64,000 nt of DNA from Ulva prolifera. Its lineage: Eukaryota > Chlorophyta > Ulvophyceae > Ulvales > Ulvaceae. Positions within the stretch are counted from its first letter, which is position 1. The number at the start of each line of letters is the position of its first letter. Under the pieces are notes generated by a model that saw nothing but the letters and a program-made list of their open reading frames with translations, did not search any database and was not told where the DNA came from. The DNA is taken from the NCBI GenBank assembly GCA_023078555.1, contig CM041198.1, positions 1 to 64,000 on the forward strand. Direction: 5' to 3'. This document shows, piece after piece, positions 45,028 to 56,798 of this stretch. The translations under genes and the position numbers were made by a program.

Positions 45028-47096
45028 GAATATGCGATATTGTGCAGCCACATAATGATGACACGGGGTGATGCTCAACTGTGACCATTGGTGTCCACCG
45101 GACACCAACGCACAGTTCACTGCTGCGAGCCAGTGCACCTAACGCACAGCCTCGTTCCCCGCGGCACGCTGCAGCATCCAGGGGCAACTGGCCTGTTCTG
45201 TCCGGCACAAAGCAAAAGATACAGAAACAGCTTGATCAGTGCGCTGCTCATGGGACGACGGCTGCTCATGGACTCGGTTCGGTTTCGATGCAGACGAGTA
45301 TCCTGCTCCGCTTGTGGTGCCTGAAAGGTTAGCCTGCATTTAGGCAACAAAGTCAGTGTGCATCTGTCAGATGTTTAACGCCTCGGAAAGGGTCTGCACG
45401 TGTGAAATTAGCGTACGTTGCAGGCGCTGCTAGGAATCAGTACACGGTATAGCACCCATAGACTGCTATTAGGAAGAAATCGTCGACCAATGATTTCACC
45501 ACGGAAGAACGTCGCATGGTCAGGCAAACCGTGTGTGATCGGCGAACATGTCGACATAAGGTCAGTGCAACAGGATCGAACGACAGCGGAAACGCATAAA
45601 GACGACGGCCCGTACCAGACGAGCCGAATAGTACGTTTCGTGCTTTGGTCAGTTTTCGTGAAGTTTCTAGTGTCGATGGAATCGGTGACCTGTGAAGCAT
45701 TGGCATTTCAATACTCGCAAACACCTTGACACTTCACCACAGCTAGTCTACACGAAACACTGTATACAATATTAAACTTAAGTATCCGGTACTGAGAGCG
45801 TGCGTGGTGAGTGTGCGTGTCCATTTTTGATGGAGACATGCAGCCGACGAGCTACATTGTTGCATGCTGACAACGACAGAGGCATGCCGGGAGATACAAG
45901 ATCAGCAGAAACATAGCATGTGCCATTCATAACGTGGTCACTCCGTCGGCTACGGGGCTATGATTGACGGCGATGATGTTTGACTTCCGACGAAACCATC
46001 AGCGTGAAACTTCATCCCACGATTGGCAGCTACTAAAAACATGGATCACAACCGATGCGCAGTTTGATATGAGTTGCTAGTAATCACAACTCAGGATGCT
46101 GAGAGACCGTGTGGAACTCGGGCAGTTCTTTAACATCGAAAGGTCATGTGCGCTTTTGCGCCGTAACATTGCACGGATCTGTGTCAATCTGTTACACGTA
46201 GGAATCATACCTTTCTCTGTTGTTTTCTGGCTGAAGATTGGCTGCCTAGGCAGCAGCCAAGCGGTCGTGTTGCTGCTGCTAACAAACGCGTAAGTTCGCA
46301 CGGACAACGAGCCCTACACCTACAGTGCGCCACATTGTACTTGCTTATCAACGAAGTGTAAACAAGTGACATGAGTACCGAAGCCGTATAGACATGGTCG
46401 CTGCGCATGAAACTTCGGGAACCGGCCCTGCAGAACGTATACCGCAGGCATAAGAATACTTGCCATCACTGCGCACATGCGATGACCACGATGTCAGTGT
46501 TGGTACATGTCAGCGCTGATAAGAGTTTCTTCTGCGCAGTACAAAGTTGTCTGCACGCTGCAGCGATGAGTAGCTGGGACAGAGCGGAGTATGCATGCGT
46601 ATGTGGCCACCAGGGCAGCCAACGTAACAACAGTGAGACACATGACAGACGGGCCTCGCAGCAGGCATTGAACCACATAGGTATCGTCCGGCAGCCCCAT
46701 CAGAGCGACACTGTTCATAAATGCTGAACAATCCGGTGTCATGATGTTGCAATGCAGATTCACAGGAACACATTGAGGCCTAGGATGTGGCCACAAAGTC
46801 TTCGTCACAACTATGCACTGCACATTAGCTTGACATCCATATTGGCCCTACCAAAGGCATGACATAGAGCAGTGAGCCGGTCTTGCATGCGATCAGGATT
46901 GGAGTCAACCAGTGCGTTGTGCATTAAAGATTGAGCTTTTTAGGCTTGAGGAGGTTTAATCAGTCCCATCATGACCAAGCACTGATGCAGATGGGCAGGG
47001 GTGCCCGCATACAGTGTTGCGGGCACAGATCTGAGGAGACTCCTCGAGGAGACTCCGTACACGCCAGACGCAACAACAATGCGCTGAGCGATTCTC
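45028..47096. other. No gene recognised
   Basis: Inside the 12.1-kb insert. ORFs up to 109 codons on either strand lack recognisable motifs. No repeats noticed except an 11-bp word (gaggagactcc, 47036-47055) repeated in tandem just before the satellite. Confidence 0.45.
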
Positions 47097-48130
47097 ACAG
47101 TGCTGGGCGATTCTGTGTTGGCATACCCTCTGGCTTCACACGAAGTGCAGAGGGCGTAGCACCGAACGTGCACACGTCGGGGGCAGCAGTGCTGTGGTGA
47201 CAGTGTCTTTGCTGGCATGCCCTCTGTCTTACCTCGCAGTGCAGAGGGCGTGGCACCGAACGTGCACACGTCGGGGGCAGCAGTGCTGTGGTGACAGTGT
47301 CTTTGCTGGCATGCCCTCTGTCTTACCTCGCAGTGCAGAGGGCGTGGCACCGAACGTGCACACGTCGGAGGCAGCAGTGCTGTGGTGACAGTGTCTTTGC
47401 TGGCATGCCCTCTGTCTTACCTCGCAGTGCAGAGGGCGTGGCACCGAACGTGCACACGTCGGGGGCAGCAGTGCTGTGGTGACAGTGTCTTTGCTGGCAT
47501 GCCCTCTGTCTTACCTCGCAGTGCAGAGGGCGTGGCACCGAACGTGCACACGTCGGGGGCAGCAGTGCTGTGGTGACAGTGTCTTTGCTGGCATGCCCTC
47601 TGTCTTACCTCGCAGTGCAGAGGGCGTGGCACCGAACGTGCACACGTCGGAGGCAGCAGTGCTGTGGTGACAGTGTCTTTGCTGGCATGCCCTCTGTCTT
47701 ACCTCGCAGTGCAGAGGGCGTGGCACCGAACGTGCACACGTCGGGGGCAGCAGTGCTGTGGTGACAGTGTCTTTGCTGGCATGCCCTCTGTCTTACCTCG
47801 CAGTGCAGAGGGCGTGGCACCGAACGTGCACACGTCGGGGGCAGCAGTGCTGTGGTGACAGTGTCTTTGCTGGCATGCCCTCTGTCTTACCTCGCAGTGC
47901 AGAGGGCGTGGCACCGAACGTGCACACGTCGGGGGCAGCAGTGCTGTGGTGACAGTGTCTTTGCTGGCATGCCCTCTGTCTTACCTCACAGTGCAGAGGG
48001 CGTGACACCGAACGTGCACACGTCGGGGGCAGCAGTGCTGTGGTGACAGTGTCTTTGCTGGCATGCCCTCTGTCTTACCTCGCAGTGCAGAGGGCGTGGC
48101 ACCGAACGTGCACACGTCGGGGGCAGCAGC
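47097..48130 (+). repeat. 94-bp satellite, 11 units
   Basis: The word gtgacagtgtctttgctggc recurs every 94 bp (47198, 47292 and so on). The first unit is diverged, the rest nearly identical. Each unit contains GCCCTCTG...CAGAGGGC, an 8-bp stem with a 15-nt loop, and CGTGCACACG. Variant units with gtcggagg stand three units apart (about 47368 and 47650). The 64- and 71-aa ORFs are by-products. Confidence 0.95.
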
Positions 48131-48137
48131 GCTGCAA

Positions 48138-48520
48138 CGAGGCTGGTTACTAGGTGGAAGCATCTGTGCTGGCCAGAATACCAGTGGCTGCATGTGATCA
48201 CATCACTGCCATCCACAGGAGGGCTATCTCAGCACACCGTCAGGCACGAGCACTGGCATCACCAGCCCAGCTGTATTCGTGGCCAGTTAGCGTGACAACC
48301 CCTTTGCAAAGACACTGGTGAATAGTTTGATGTATCTCTGCTGGCCAGAATAGCAGTGGCTGCATGTGATCACATCACTGACATCCACAGGAGGGCTATC
48401 TCAGCACACCGACAGGCATGAGCACTGGCACCACCAGCCCAGCTGTACTCGTGGCCAGTTAGCGTGACAACCCCTTTGCAAAGACACTGGTGAATAGTGT
48501 GATGTATCTCTGCTGGCCAT
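48138..48520 (+). repeat. 172-bp satellite II, left part
   Basis: A little more than two units; the word tgcatgtgatcacatcac at 48189 and 48361 is 172 bp apart. The array is broken at 48520 by a copia element and resumes at 53072. Confidence 0.93.
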
Positions 48521-48779
48521 TGTCGTGAGAAGTTGTTGTGTAGTCCAGTGCACTGTGTGCATGGCATGCATGTGCATGCATAGGTCTGATTAGGTCTGTG
48601 CAGAGGGTCATGGCAGTTGGGTATTTGATTGCATATAGGTAGACTGTAGCAGGTGAACACTATCGTGTTCACTGAGCTCCCGCTGTCATGACAGGTGTGA
48701 TATCCATTACCATCGTGATATCCTGACTGGTCACTCCCCACACTGTAATCGTGTTCACTGAGCTCCCGCTGTCATGACA
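48521..48779 (+). repeat. Copia III 5' LTR
   Basis: TGTCGTGAGAAG...TCATGACA, 259 bp, followed by GGTTATGGGCTT (primer-binding-like). Contains an internal direct repeat of about 34 bp (48662-48695 and 48748-48781). Confidence 0.88.
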
Positions 48780-48814
48780 GGTTATGGGCTTCTGACGACT
48801 CCACTGCGCCAGCA

Positions 48815-50359
48815 ATGAGCAACGTCAACCAATTCAAGCTCGGCATCGAGCTCACGGCTGCGAATGCCGTGAGCTGGTTCAAGCGGATGACGCTGCTGTT
48901 GCAGTTGTATGATGGCTGCTGGAAGGCAGTCACAGAAGACAGTGGGACGGACATGGTCAAAGCTAAGGCTCGACTCGCAATCTCAATGAATGTGGGTGAC
49001 GATCTACTCCACGTAGTAGATCCTGCCAAGTCTCCCAAGGAGATCTGGACTGCCTTGAATGCTCAGTTCGTAGGCGTGAGTGCGGCACGCAAGATGTCAC
49101 TTCAGAAATTGCAGACTTCCTTCAGAAAGGAGTCAACTGAATCCCTTGAGGAATTCATTGCACGCGCTAACGACCTCCGTGGTCAGTTGGCCACAGCAGC
49201 CATGCTTGAGGAAGAGGCATTTGTGCTTTTGTTCCTGGCTGCACTGAGTGAATCACAACTAGCGGCTTGGTCTCAGAGCCTGCTAGCTCACAAGCCGCTG
49301 ATGTCATATGCTGACATAATCGAGAACATGCGAGGCACGTTCGGTGCCGACATGCTCGCCAAGCGTGAAGCTGCTGCCGGACAGCAAGCTTACGCTGTCG
49401 CCGACACCAACGGCGCATGTGCGTACTGTCACAGAAATGGTCATAACATCCTGCAATGTTACAAGCTGCGCAACGATCAGCAGTCGCATGACAATGGCAA
49501 CCCCCCGCGCAGCAGTCGCGGCAATGCACGCGGCGGTGGCAGGCGCGGTGGCGGTGGCGGGCGCGGCGGAGGCCGTGGCCGCGGCGGACGCCCACAGGCG
49601 AATTACAGCAGCGCATTCTTCTGCGTCTCAGCGAACCAGGTGTCCGCTTCCAGCTCCAAATGGCTGTTCGATTCAGCTTGCACTGACCACATGGTCAATG
49701 ATGCGAGCCTGCTCCACAATGCGCAGCCATATGCATCGTCATGCACTGTCGCAAACAACCAGTCCGCAGCTATCACAGCAAAAGGCGAAGTGCGGCTTAC
49801 CAACCATCTGGGTGAGCTTGTCACTCTGCAAGACGTCCTTCTTGTGCCAAATTTGCAGCACAATTTGATATCTCTCGGCCGTGCTGACGCCGCGGGGATG
49901 ACATACAATGGCAAACATGGCGCACTCATGTTGCGCCACAAAGGTCACCAGCTGTTACGTGGCCAGCTGTCACAAAAGCTGTACGAAGTCGAATGCACTC
50001 CACAGCAGTGCACACAGGCTGCCGCGCCGCATGCGCCAGCAGCCGCGCAGACTGTTTCCAAAGCAGACGCCCGATTGTGGCATCGCCGGTTCGGACACAC
50101 CGGCATCACAACCCTTGCCAAAATGTCCAGAGGCCAGACCGTCGATGGCCTCCCGCCAGCAACAGACTTTGAGGCGCTTTCTCAATCCACAGCCGTGTGC
50201 AGCCCATGTGCACAGGGCAAAATGAAGCGCGAGAGCTTCCCAGCATCTCATGCACGCGAGCAAGTCAAGTTTGCAAAACTCCATGCAGACATCGCAGGCC
50301 CGTTCGACACCAGCGCGGGCGGGATGAACTACTTCTTGATAGTTGTCGATGACTGTTCA
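48815..50359 (+). pseudogene. Copia III gag-protease-integrase N-part
   Basis: ATG 48815. Gag with VNQFKLGIELTAANAVSWFK; zinc knuckle CAYCHRNGHNILQC; an Arg/Gly-rich stretch (RGGGRRGGGGGRGGG); protease WLFDSACTDHMVND, with DSA as in many copia elements; GAG-pre-integrase LWHRRFGHTGITTL and the HHCC zinc site CSPCAQGK; start of the integrase core LHADIAGPFDTSAGG and VVDDCS. The frame continues into inverted LTR sequence to a chance stop at 50503. Confidence 0.9.
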
Positions 50360-50503
50360 CCTGCTACAGTCTACCTATATGCAATCAAATACCCAACTGC
50401 CATGACCCTCTGCACAGACCTAATCAGACCTATGCATGCACATGCATGCCATGCACACAGTGCACTGGACTACACAACAACTTCTCACGACACGCCCCCT
50501 TAG
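50354..50503 (-). repeat. Copia III 3' LTR start and purine tract, inverted
   Basis: 139 bp (50492 down to 50354) equal the first 139 bp of the 5' LTR. Just upstream on the minus strand lies the purine tract CTAAGGGGGCG after the RNase H stop. Confidence 0.9.
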
Positions 50504-50504
50504 T

Positions 50505-52037
50505 CTAGGGCACAACACCGAGAGACTGACGGTGCTTTTCAAACAGCTGCTGTGGCAGTGGCTTGGTCAAAACATCGGCAGGATTGTCAGCAGTGGGAAC
50601 TGGGATGAACTTCATCTGCTGACGTGCTACCTTCTCCCTCACATGATGATAAATAATCTCGATATGCTTCGTCCGTGCAGCTGAGAGAGGATCTTCAATC
50701 AAATACTTCGCTGCACGATTGTCTAAACCTACAGAGACACATGATGGTGGCAAGCCCATCTGAGGAGCTAACCCACAAAAATACTGAACTTCTTTGGCTA
50801 TTTCCCCTGCTGCAACATACTCAGCTTCTGATGATGATCTGCTAACTGTTGGCTGTCTGGCTGACTTCCATGAAATGGAGCCCAAGCCACATTTGACAAT
50901 GAACCCTGTAGTCGATCTACGAGTTAAGGGACAACCGGACCAATCAGAGTCACAATACCCATATAATACACATTGAGGACCACCCAGACGCAAGCTGTAG
51001 GATGCGGTTCCCTTGAGATACAACAAAACATCCCTGATCCTAGCAAAACTGCTGCAAGTCGGCTGCTGTGTTGATCTGGCTAGATATGACACAGCGAAGG
51101 AGATGTCGGGCCTGGTATTGTTGGCAATGTGTAGTAGAGCACCGACGATTGACTTGTACTGTGAAATTGCAGCTGCATCAGTAACATCTGAACCTGCAGG
51201 ATCTTTGTAGACATTCACAATCATTGGAATTACAATTGGCCAGGCTTCTTGCAGTTGATGCTGCTCAATCAACTTCTCAATATGTCGTTGCTGCTTCAAG
51301 TAGATTGTTTTTGCTGGTCTGTTTCTGGTGATGGTCATCTGGAGAAAATACTGCGATTCGCCGGTGTCCTTTCCTGGGAATTTTGAGAGTAGTGCTTTCT
51401 TGATGAATTGAACGCTGTAGAGCTTCAATGCTGCAATCTGAATGTCATCAACATAGCAGAGCAGGAGGACAAAGCCTAACTCATCTATCCACAGCATAAA
51501 CACTGCTGCATCACTCTTGCATTGCACAAATCCGAGTGATATGATGAAGGCTGTCAGCGTCTCGTTCCAGACGCGGGGAGCTTGCTTGAGACCATACAAG
51601 CTTTTGCTCAGAATGCACACACGACCTGAATTGTCATCATAGCCAGCTGGCTGTCGCATGTAGATCTCCTCGGCAACCGTGCCTTGGATAAAAGCATTCT
51701 TGATGTCAATTGAATGACATTCCATGTCAAAGGAGGCCACTATTGACAGGAATAAGCGCACAGTGCTTGCACGCACCACTGGAGCAAAGACTGCATTGTA
51801 GTCGATACCCTCTTTCTGATAAAACCCTTTGATCACTAGTCTGGCTTTATATCTCTCAATGCTTCCATCTGCATTGAGCTTGCGCTTGAAGACCCATTTG
51901 CTTGGAATGGCCTTCTTCCCCTGTGGAAGCGCGGTCAGGTGCCACGCTCCCATCGCAATCAGAGCATCATACTCTGTATCAATTGCTGCTTGCCAGAATG
52001 GTGCTTCTGGACCTGTGAGTGCTTCCGCTATCGTCAA
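50505..52037 (-). pseudogene. Copia III reverse transcriptase and RNase H, inverted
   Basis: 510 codons, open. RT: MGAWHLTALPQGKKAIPSKW, FAPVVRASTVRLFLSIVA, DIKNAFIQGTVAEEIYMRQP, SLYGLKQAPRVWNETL and LLCYVDDIQIA (standard YVDD). RNase H: YGYCDSDWSGCPLTRRSTTG, SSSEAEYVAAGEIAKE, LDNRAAKYL, TKHIEI and NPADVLTKPLP. One frameshift at about 52060 separates it from integrase. Confidence 0.93.
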
Positions 52038-53003
52038 GGGCTCAGGGGGAAGCCCGACAACGGAAAATTTACGTATGAGCTTCTAGGTAGCCCATACATA
52101 AACTTGCCGTAAACATCTTTCGGCGACTCACGTATGCGCTCGCTGCGGCGCAATTCTGGCTGCTCTGCAGGCGGGGCTGCAGGCGGAGCTGCAGGCTGGG
52201 CTGCAGGCTGGGCAGACTCATCGAACAATGGATTGTTCGCCATGAGTGGATTGAGTTGCTGAGGTGGCAATGCTGGTGCTGCGGGTGCTGGTGCTGCTGG
52301 TTGAGCTGGAGCTGGTGGAGCTGGTGCTGCTTGTGCTGCTGGTGCAGCTGGTGCAGCTGGTGCAGCTGGTGCAGCTGGTGTTGCTGGTGCAGCTGGTGCA
52401 GCTGGTGCAGCTGGGGCAGCAGGATCTGCGAGGAGATCAGAGCATGCATCAATGTGCATGTCGCTGGCTGGTGATGCCGATTCATCAAACATCACATCAC
52501 GTGTAGTGATCACTTTGCCATTTGGGAGCAGCACGCGGAAAGCTTTGAAGTTGGGCTGAGCATACCCAATAAACTTGCCGACATTTGCCTTTGGAGGCAG
52601 GGAGCGCTTGTTGCGCGCTTGCTGTGGCAATTTGTACCAGCAGGTGCAGCCGAAGAGCCGGAGATTGCTGATGTCCGGCTTCGTGCCCTTCACAAGCTGC
52701 CAAGAGCTGGGGCCGCCATCGCTGCTTGAGATGTTTGAGATATACACTCCATGCATGAGTGCATCACCCCAGTAGCATTTCCTCAGACCTGAATCTGCAA
52801 GCAATGCATCACGAATCGGACTCACAGAGCCGATTCCCCGCTCTGCATGGCCATTCTCCGCAGGACTGTAGCCGGAAGTGAGCTGTCGCTCAATCCCTTT
52901 GCCTTTGAAGAATGCATGCATATCATGTGACAGGAACACAGAGTCCCGGTCAAACCTAATCGCTTTGACACGTGCATCATACATCTTCTCGACTCCTAGG
53001 ATG
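52038..53003 (-). pseudogene. Copia III integrase C-part and linker, inverted
   Basis: Integrase continues with VKAIRFDRDSVFLSHDMHAF, GIERQLTSGYSPAENGHAER (the catalytic Glu region) and the chromodomain-like linker FIGYAQPNFKAFRVLLPNGK. A repeated Pro-Ala-Ala linker is coded by a (gctggtgca)n-like repeat at 52290-52420. About 20 residues between the plus-strand part and this one seem lost at the breakpoint. Confidence 0.9.
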
Positions 53004-53071
53004 ATCGTGATATCCTGACTGGTCACTCCCCACACTGTAATCGTGTTCACTGAGCTCCCGCTGTCATGACA

Positions 53072-55897
53072 GCCATAATACCAGTGGCTGCATGTGATCA
53101 CATCACTGCCATCCACAGGAGGGCTATCTCAGCACACCGTCAGGCACGAGCACTGGCATCACCAGCCCAGCTGTATTCGTGGCCAGTTAGCGTGACAACC
53201 CCTTTGCAAAGACACTGGTGAATAGTTTGATGTATCTCTGCTGGCCATAATACCAATGGCTGCATGTGATCACATCACTGACATCCACAGGAGGGCTATC
53301 TCAGCACACCGTCAGGCACGAGCACTGGCATCACCAGCCCAGCTGTATTCGTGGCCAGTTAGCGTGACAACCCCTTTGCAAAGACACTGGTGAATAGTTT
53401 GATGTATCTCTGCTGGCCAGAATACCAGTGGCTGCATGTGATCACATCACTGCCATCCACAGGAGGGCTATCTCAGCACACCGTCAGGCACGAGCACTGG
53501 CATCACCAGCCCAGCTGTATTCGTGGCCAGTTAGCGTGACAACCCCTTTGCAAAGACACTGGTGAATAGTTTGATGTATCTCTGCTGGCCAGAATACCAG
53601 TGGCTGCATGTGATCACATCACTGACATCCACAGGAGGGCTATCTCAGCACACCGACAGGCATGAGCACTGGCACCACCAGCCCAGCTGTACTCGTGGCC
53701 AGTTAGCGTGACAACCCCTTTGCAAAGACACTGGTGAATAGTTTGATGTATCTCTGCTGGCCAGAATAGCAGTGGCTGCATGTGATCACATCACTGACAT
53801 CTACAGGAGGGCTATCTCAGCACACCGTCAGGCACGAGCACTGGCATCACCAGCCCAGCTGTAATCGTGGCGAAAACGTTTGACAACTCCTTTGCAAAGA
53901 CACTGGTGAATAGTTTGATGTATATCTGCTGGCCAGAGTGCCAGTGGCTGCATGTGATCACATCACTGCCATCCACAGGAGGGCTATCTCAGCACACCGT
54001 CAGGCACGAGCACTGGCATCACCAGCCCAGCTGTATTCGTGGCCAGTTAGCGTGACAACCCCTTTGCAAAGACACTGGTGAATAGTTTGATGTATCTCTG
54101 CTGGCCAGAATACCAGTGGCTGCATGTGATCACATCACTGACATCTACAGGAGGGCTATCTCAGCACACCGTCAGGCACGAGCACTGGCATCACCAGCCC
54201 AGCTGTATTCGTGGCCAGTTAGCGTGACAACCCCTTTGCAAAGACACTGGTGAATAGTTTGATGTATCTCTGCTGGCCATAATACCAGTGGCTGCATGTG
54301 ATCACATTACTGCCATCCACAGGAGGGCTATCTCAGCACACCGTCAGGCACCAGCACTGGCATCACCAGCCCAGCTGTATTCGTGGCCAGTTAGCGTGAC
54401 AACCCTTTGCAAAGACACTGGTGAATAGTTTGATGTATCTCTGCTGGCCATAATACCAATGGCTGCATGTGATCACATCACTGACATCCACAGGAGGGCT
54501 ATCTCAGCACACCGTCAGGCACGAGCACTGGCATCACCAGCCCAGCTGTATTCGTGGCCAGTTAGCGTGACAACCCCTTTGCAAAGACACTGGTGAATAG
54601 TTTGATGTATCTCTGCTGGCCAGAATACCAGTGGCTGCATGTGATCACATCACTGCCATCCACAGGAGGGCTATCTCAGCACACCGTCAGGCACGAGCAC
54701 TGGCATCACCAGCCCAGCTGTATTCGTGGCCAGTTAGCGTGACAACCCCTTTGCAAAGACACTGGTGAATAGTTTGATGTATCTCTGCTGGCCAGAATAC
54801 CAGTGGCTGCATGTGATCACATCACTGACATCCACAGGAGGGCTATCTCAGCACACCGACAGGCATGAGCACTGGCACCACCAGCCCAGCTGTACTCGTG
54901 GCCAGTTAGCGTGACAACCCCTTTGCAAAGACACTGGTGAATAGTTTGATGTATCTCTGCTGGCCAGAATAGCAGTGGCTGCATGTGATCACATCACTGA
55001 CATCTACAGGAGGGCTATCTCAGCACACCGTCAGGCACCAGCACTGGCATCACCAGCCCAGCTGTATTCGTGGCCAGTTAGCGTGACAACCCCTTTGCAA
55101 AGAGGCTGGTAAATAGTGTGAAGCATCTCTGCTGGCCAGAATACCAGCGGCTGCATGTGATCACATCACTGACATCCACAGGAGGGCTATCTCAGCACAC
55201 CGTCAGGCCCGAGCACTGGCATCACCAGCCCAGCTGTATGCGTGGCCAAAACTTGTGACAACCCCTTTGCAAAGACACTGGTGAATAGTTTGATGTATCT
55301 CTGCTGGCCATAATACCAGTGGCTGCATTTGATCACATTACTGCCATCCACAGGAGGGCTATCTCAGCACACCGTCAGGCACCTGCACTGGCATCACCAG
55401 CCCAGCTGTATTCGTGGCCAGTTAGCGTGACAACCCCTTTGCAAAGACACTGGTGAATAGTTTGATGTATATCTGCTGGCCAGAGTGCCAGTGGCTGCAT
55501 GTGATCACATCACTGCCATCCACAGGAGGGCTATCTCAGCACACCGACAGGCATGAGCACTGGCATCACCAGCCCAGCTGTATTCGTGGCCAGTTAGCGT
55601 GACAACCCCTTTGCAAAGACACTGGTGAATAGTTTGATGTATCTCTGCTGGCCAGAATAGCAGTGGCTGCATGTGATCACATCACTGACATCCACAGGAG
55701 GGCTATCTCAGCACACCGTCAGGCATGAGCACTGGCATCACCAGCCCAGCTGAACTCGTGGCCAGTTAGCGTGACAACCCCTTTGTAAAGAGGCTGGTAA
55801 ATAGTGTGAAGCATCTCTGCTGGCCATAATACCAGCGGCTGCATGTGATCACATCACTGACATCCACAGGAGGGCTATCTCAGCACACCGACAGGCA
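53072..55897 (+). repeat. 172-bp satellite II, right part, with higher-order repeat
   Basis: About 16 units at 172-bp spacing (tgcatgtgatcacat at 53089, 53261, 53433 and so on). Unit variants (gccatc/gacatc; gtcaggcacgag/gacaggcatgag; gtattcg/gtactcg) follow a larger period: 53221-53810 and 54423-55012 are identical for about 590 bp although neighbouring units differ, giving a seven-unit repeat of about 1203 bp. Confidence 0.93.
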
Positions 55898-56349
55898 CTT
55901 GCATCATCTGCACAGCCGTCCTCGTGTCCAGCCGGTGTTTCCATAACCACATGGCCAGGGAGACTGACCTCCAAAGCGGCCGCAGTGGCACTTTCGTTTA
56001 GTACGAAGAGCACAGGCATCACTTGCCGCAAGCAGTGTCGTAAGAAGTCTGCAACTGTCCGTAGCCGTAGACGCTCGCGCCTGTGGTTCATACAGTTTCC
56101 AAAGTCTCCATTGCAGATTGGTGAAGCATGATGTGCCCGAGCTTCCAAATGGCTATGTAGCAGCGATGGTTTGCCCTGCTCGTCCCTGAACACTGTTGCA
56201 GCCGTATATTGCCGATTTTCACATACATATACTTTGCGCTGTAGAATCAGATCGTGGCGCGATCTGTGCGTGTGGGGCCTGTTCATAGACCAGATGCTCC
56301 AGTAGCCCGGTTCGCGATGGCGCATGCTGAGCTCCGCTAGAGACAACAC
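55898..56349 (-). CDS. Hypothetical ORF fragment in the insert
   Basis: A 166-codon minus-strand frame whose last codons run into the satellite, so the real C-terminus is lost. It has normal composition: GYWSIWSMNRPHTHRSRHDL, ENRQYTAATVFRDEQGKPSL, RTVADFLRHCLRQVMPVLFV. No family recognised; it could be a remnant of the insert's own protein. Confidence 0.35.
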
Positions 56350-56793
56350 GTCATAAAACTTTGAGCAAATTGGTAAACATGTTCATAGTAGGTTTAATTT
56401 TGTATCACTGACGGATTAGCCTCTAGCGGTGACACGCAGCCGTCCTAAGCTCTGCCCAAGTGTGTGCGTAGGCTGATTGACCTACAGAAAGGCCGCGAGT
56501 CTCCAGAGCCCAAGTTAAGCCTGAATGTAACCAAATATATTCCCGTGAAAGGATATACACGCTTTGATCGCGCTGTTCGTGAGCATCGTAACAGCGCTGG
56601 CCGACCGAGTCATCCTCGAAGACAGGCACAGTGCAACTGCGTCCGTAGACCACAACGAACCGGATAAAGCATATCATGCGTCATTATCATATTGAACATG
56701 CTCATTCCGGTTGAAATCACATCAAAAGGCGACTGTTTCTGCTCCGACCTATCCGCCCTTGTCAGGCCCGCCCTTGTAACATGAGCCAGGACG
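56350..56793. other. Right end of the 12.1-kb insert
   Basis: No gene recognised. Two CGCCCTT words (about 56755 and 56769) close to the edge mirror the cluster at the left end. Confidence 0.5.
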
Positions 56794-56798
56794 TGTAC

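Larger units (their letters stand above)
48521..53071. mobile_element. Copia element, family III, with internal inversion
   Basis: Bordered by the 5-bp target duplication GCCAT (48516-48520 and 53072-53076) in a satellite unit. 5' LTR 48521-48779. The plus strand carries gag, zinc knuckle, protease and the start of integrase (48815 to about 50354). From there to 53003 everything is reversed: LTR start (50492-50354), RNase H, RT and the rest of integrase on the minus strand. The last 68 bp (53004-53071) are again plus strand and equal the end of the 5' LTR. One inversion with breakpoints in integrase and in the 3' LTR explains it. Confidence 0.9.
44692..56793. mobile_element. 12.1-kb insert in copia I gag
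   Basis: TGTAC stands at both edges (44687-44691 and 56794-56798) and may be the target duplication. Both ends carry AAGGGCG/CGCCCTT words in numbers (left about 10 in 260 bp, right 2 in 25 bp), as in DNA transposons with subterminal repeats; no terminal inverted repeat is obvious. Interior: an uncharacterised 2-kb stretch, a 94-bp satellite, a 172-bp satellite containing another copia, and an ORF fragment. No transposase recognised, so it would be non-autonomous or of unknown type. Confidence 0.7.

Noticed and set aside
47194-48216. Series of 64- and 71-aa ORFs in the 94-bp satellite
   Set aside because: By-products of a 94-bp period (not a multiple of three) that happens to lack stops.
50354-53003. 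Two independent copia III insertions in opposite orientation
   Set aside because: Only one pair of outer ends with one GCCAT duplication exists, and the pieces complement one another without overlap of coding regions.
44692-56793. The 12.1-kb insert as a Helitron or giant virus-like element
   Set aside because: No helicase, Rep, capsid or polymerase motif seen, and ends with repeated AAGGGCG words plus a possible target duplication do not fit a Helitron.
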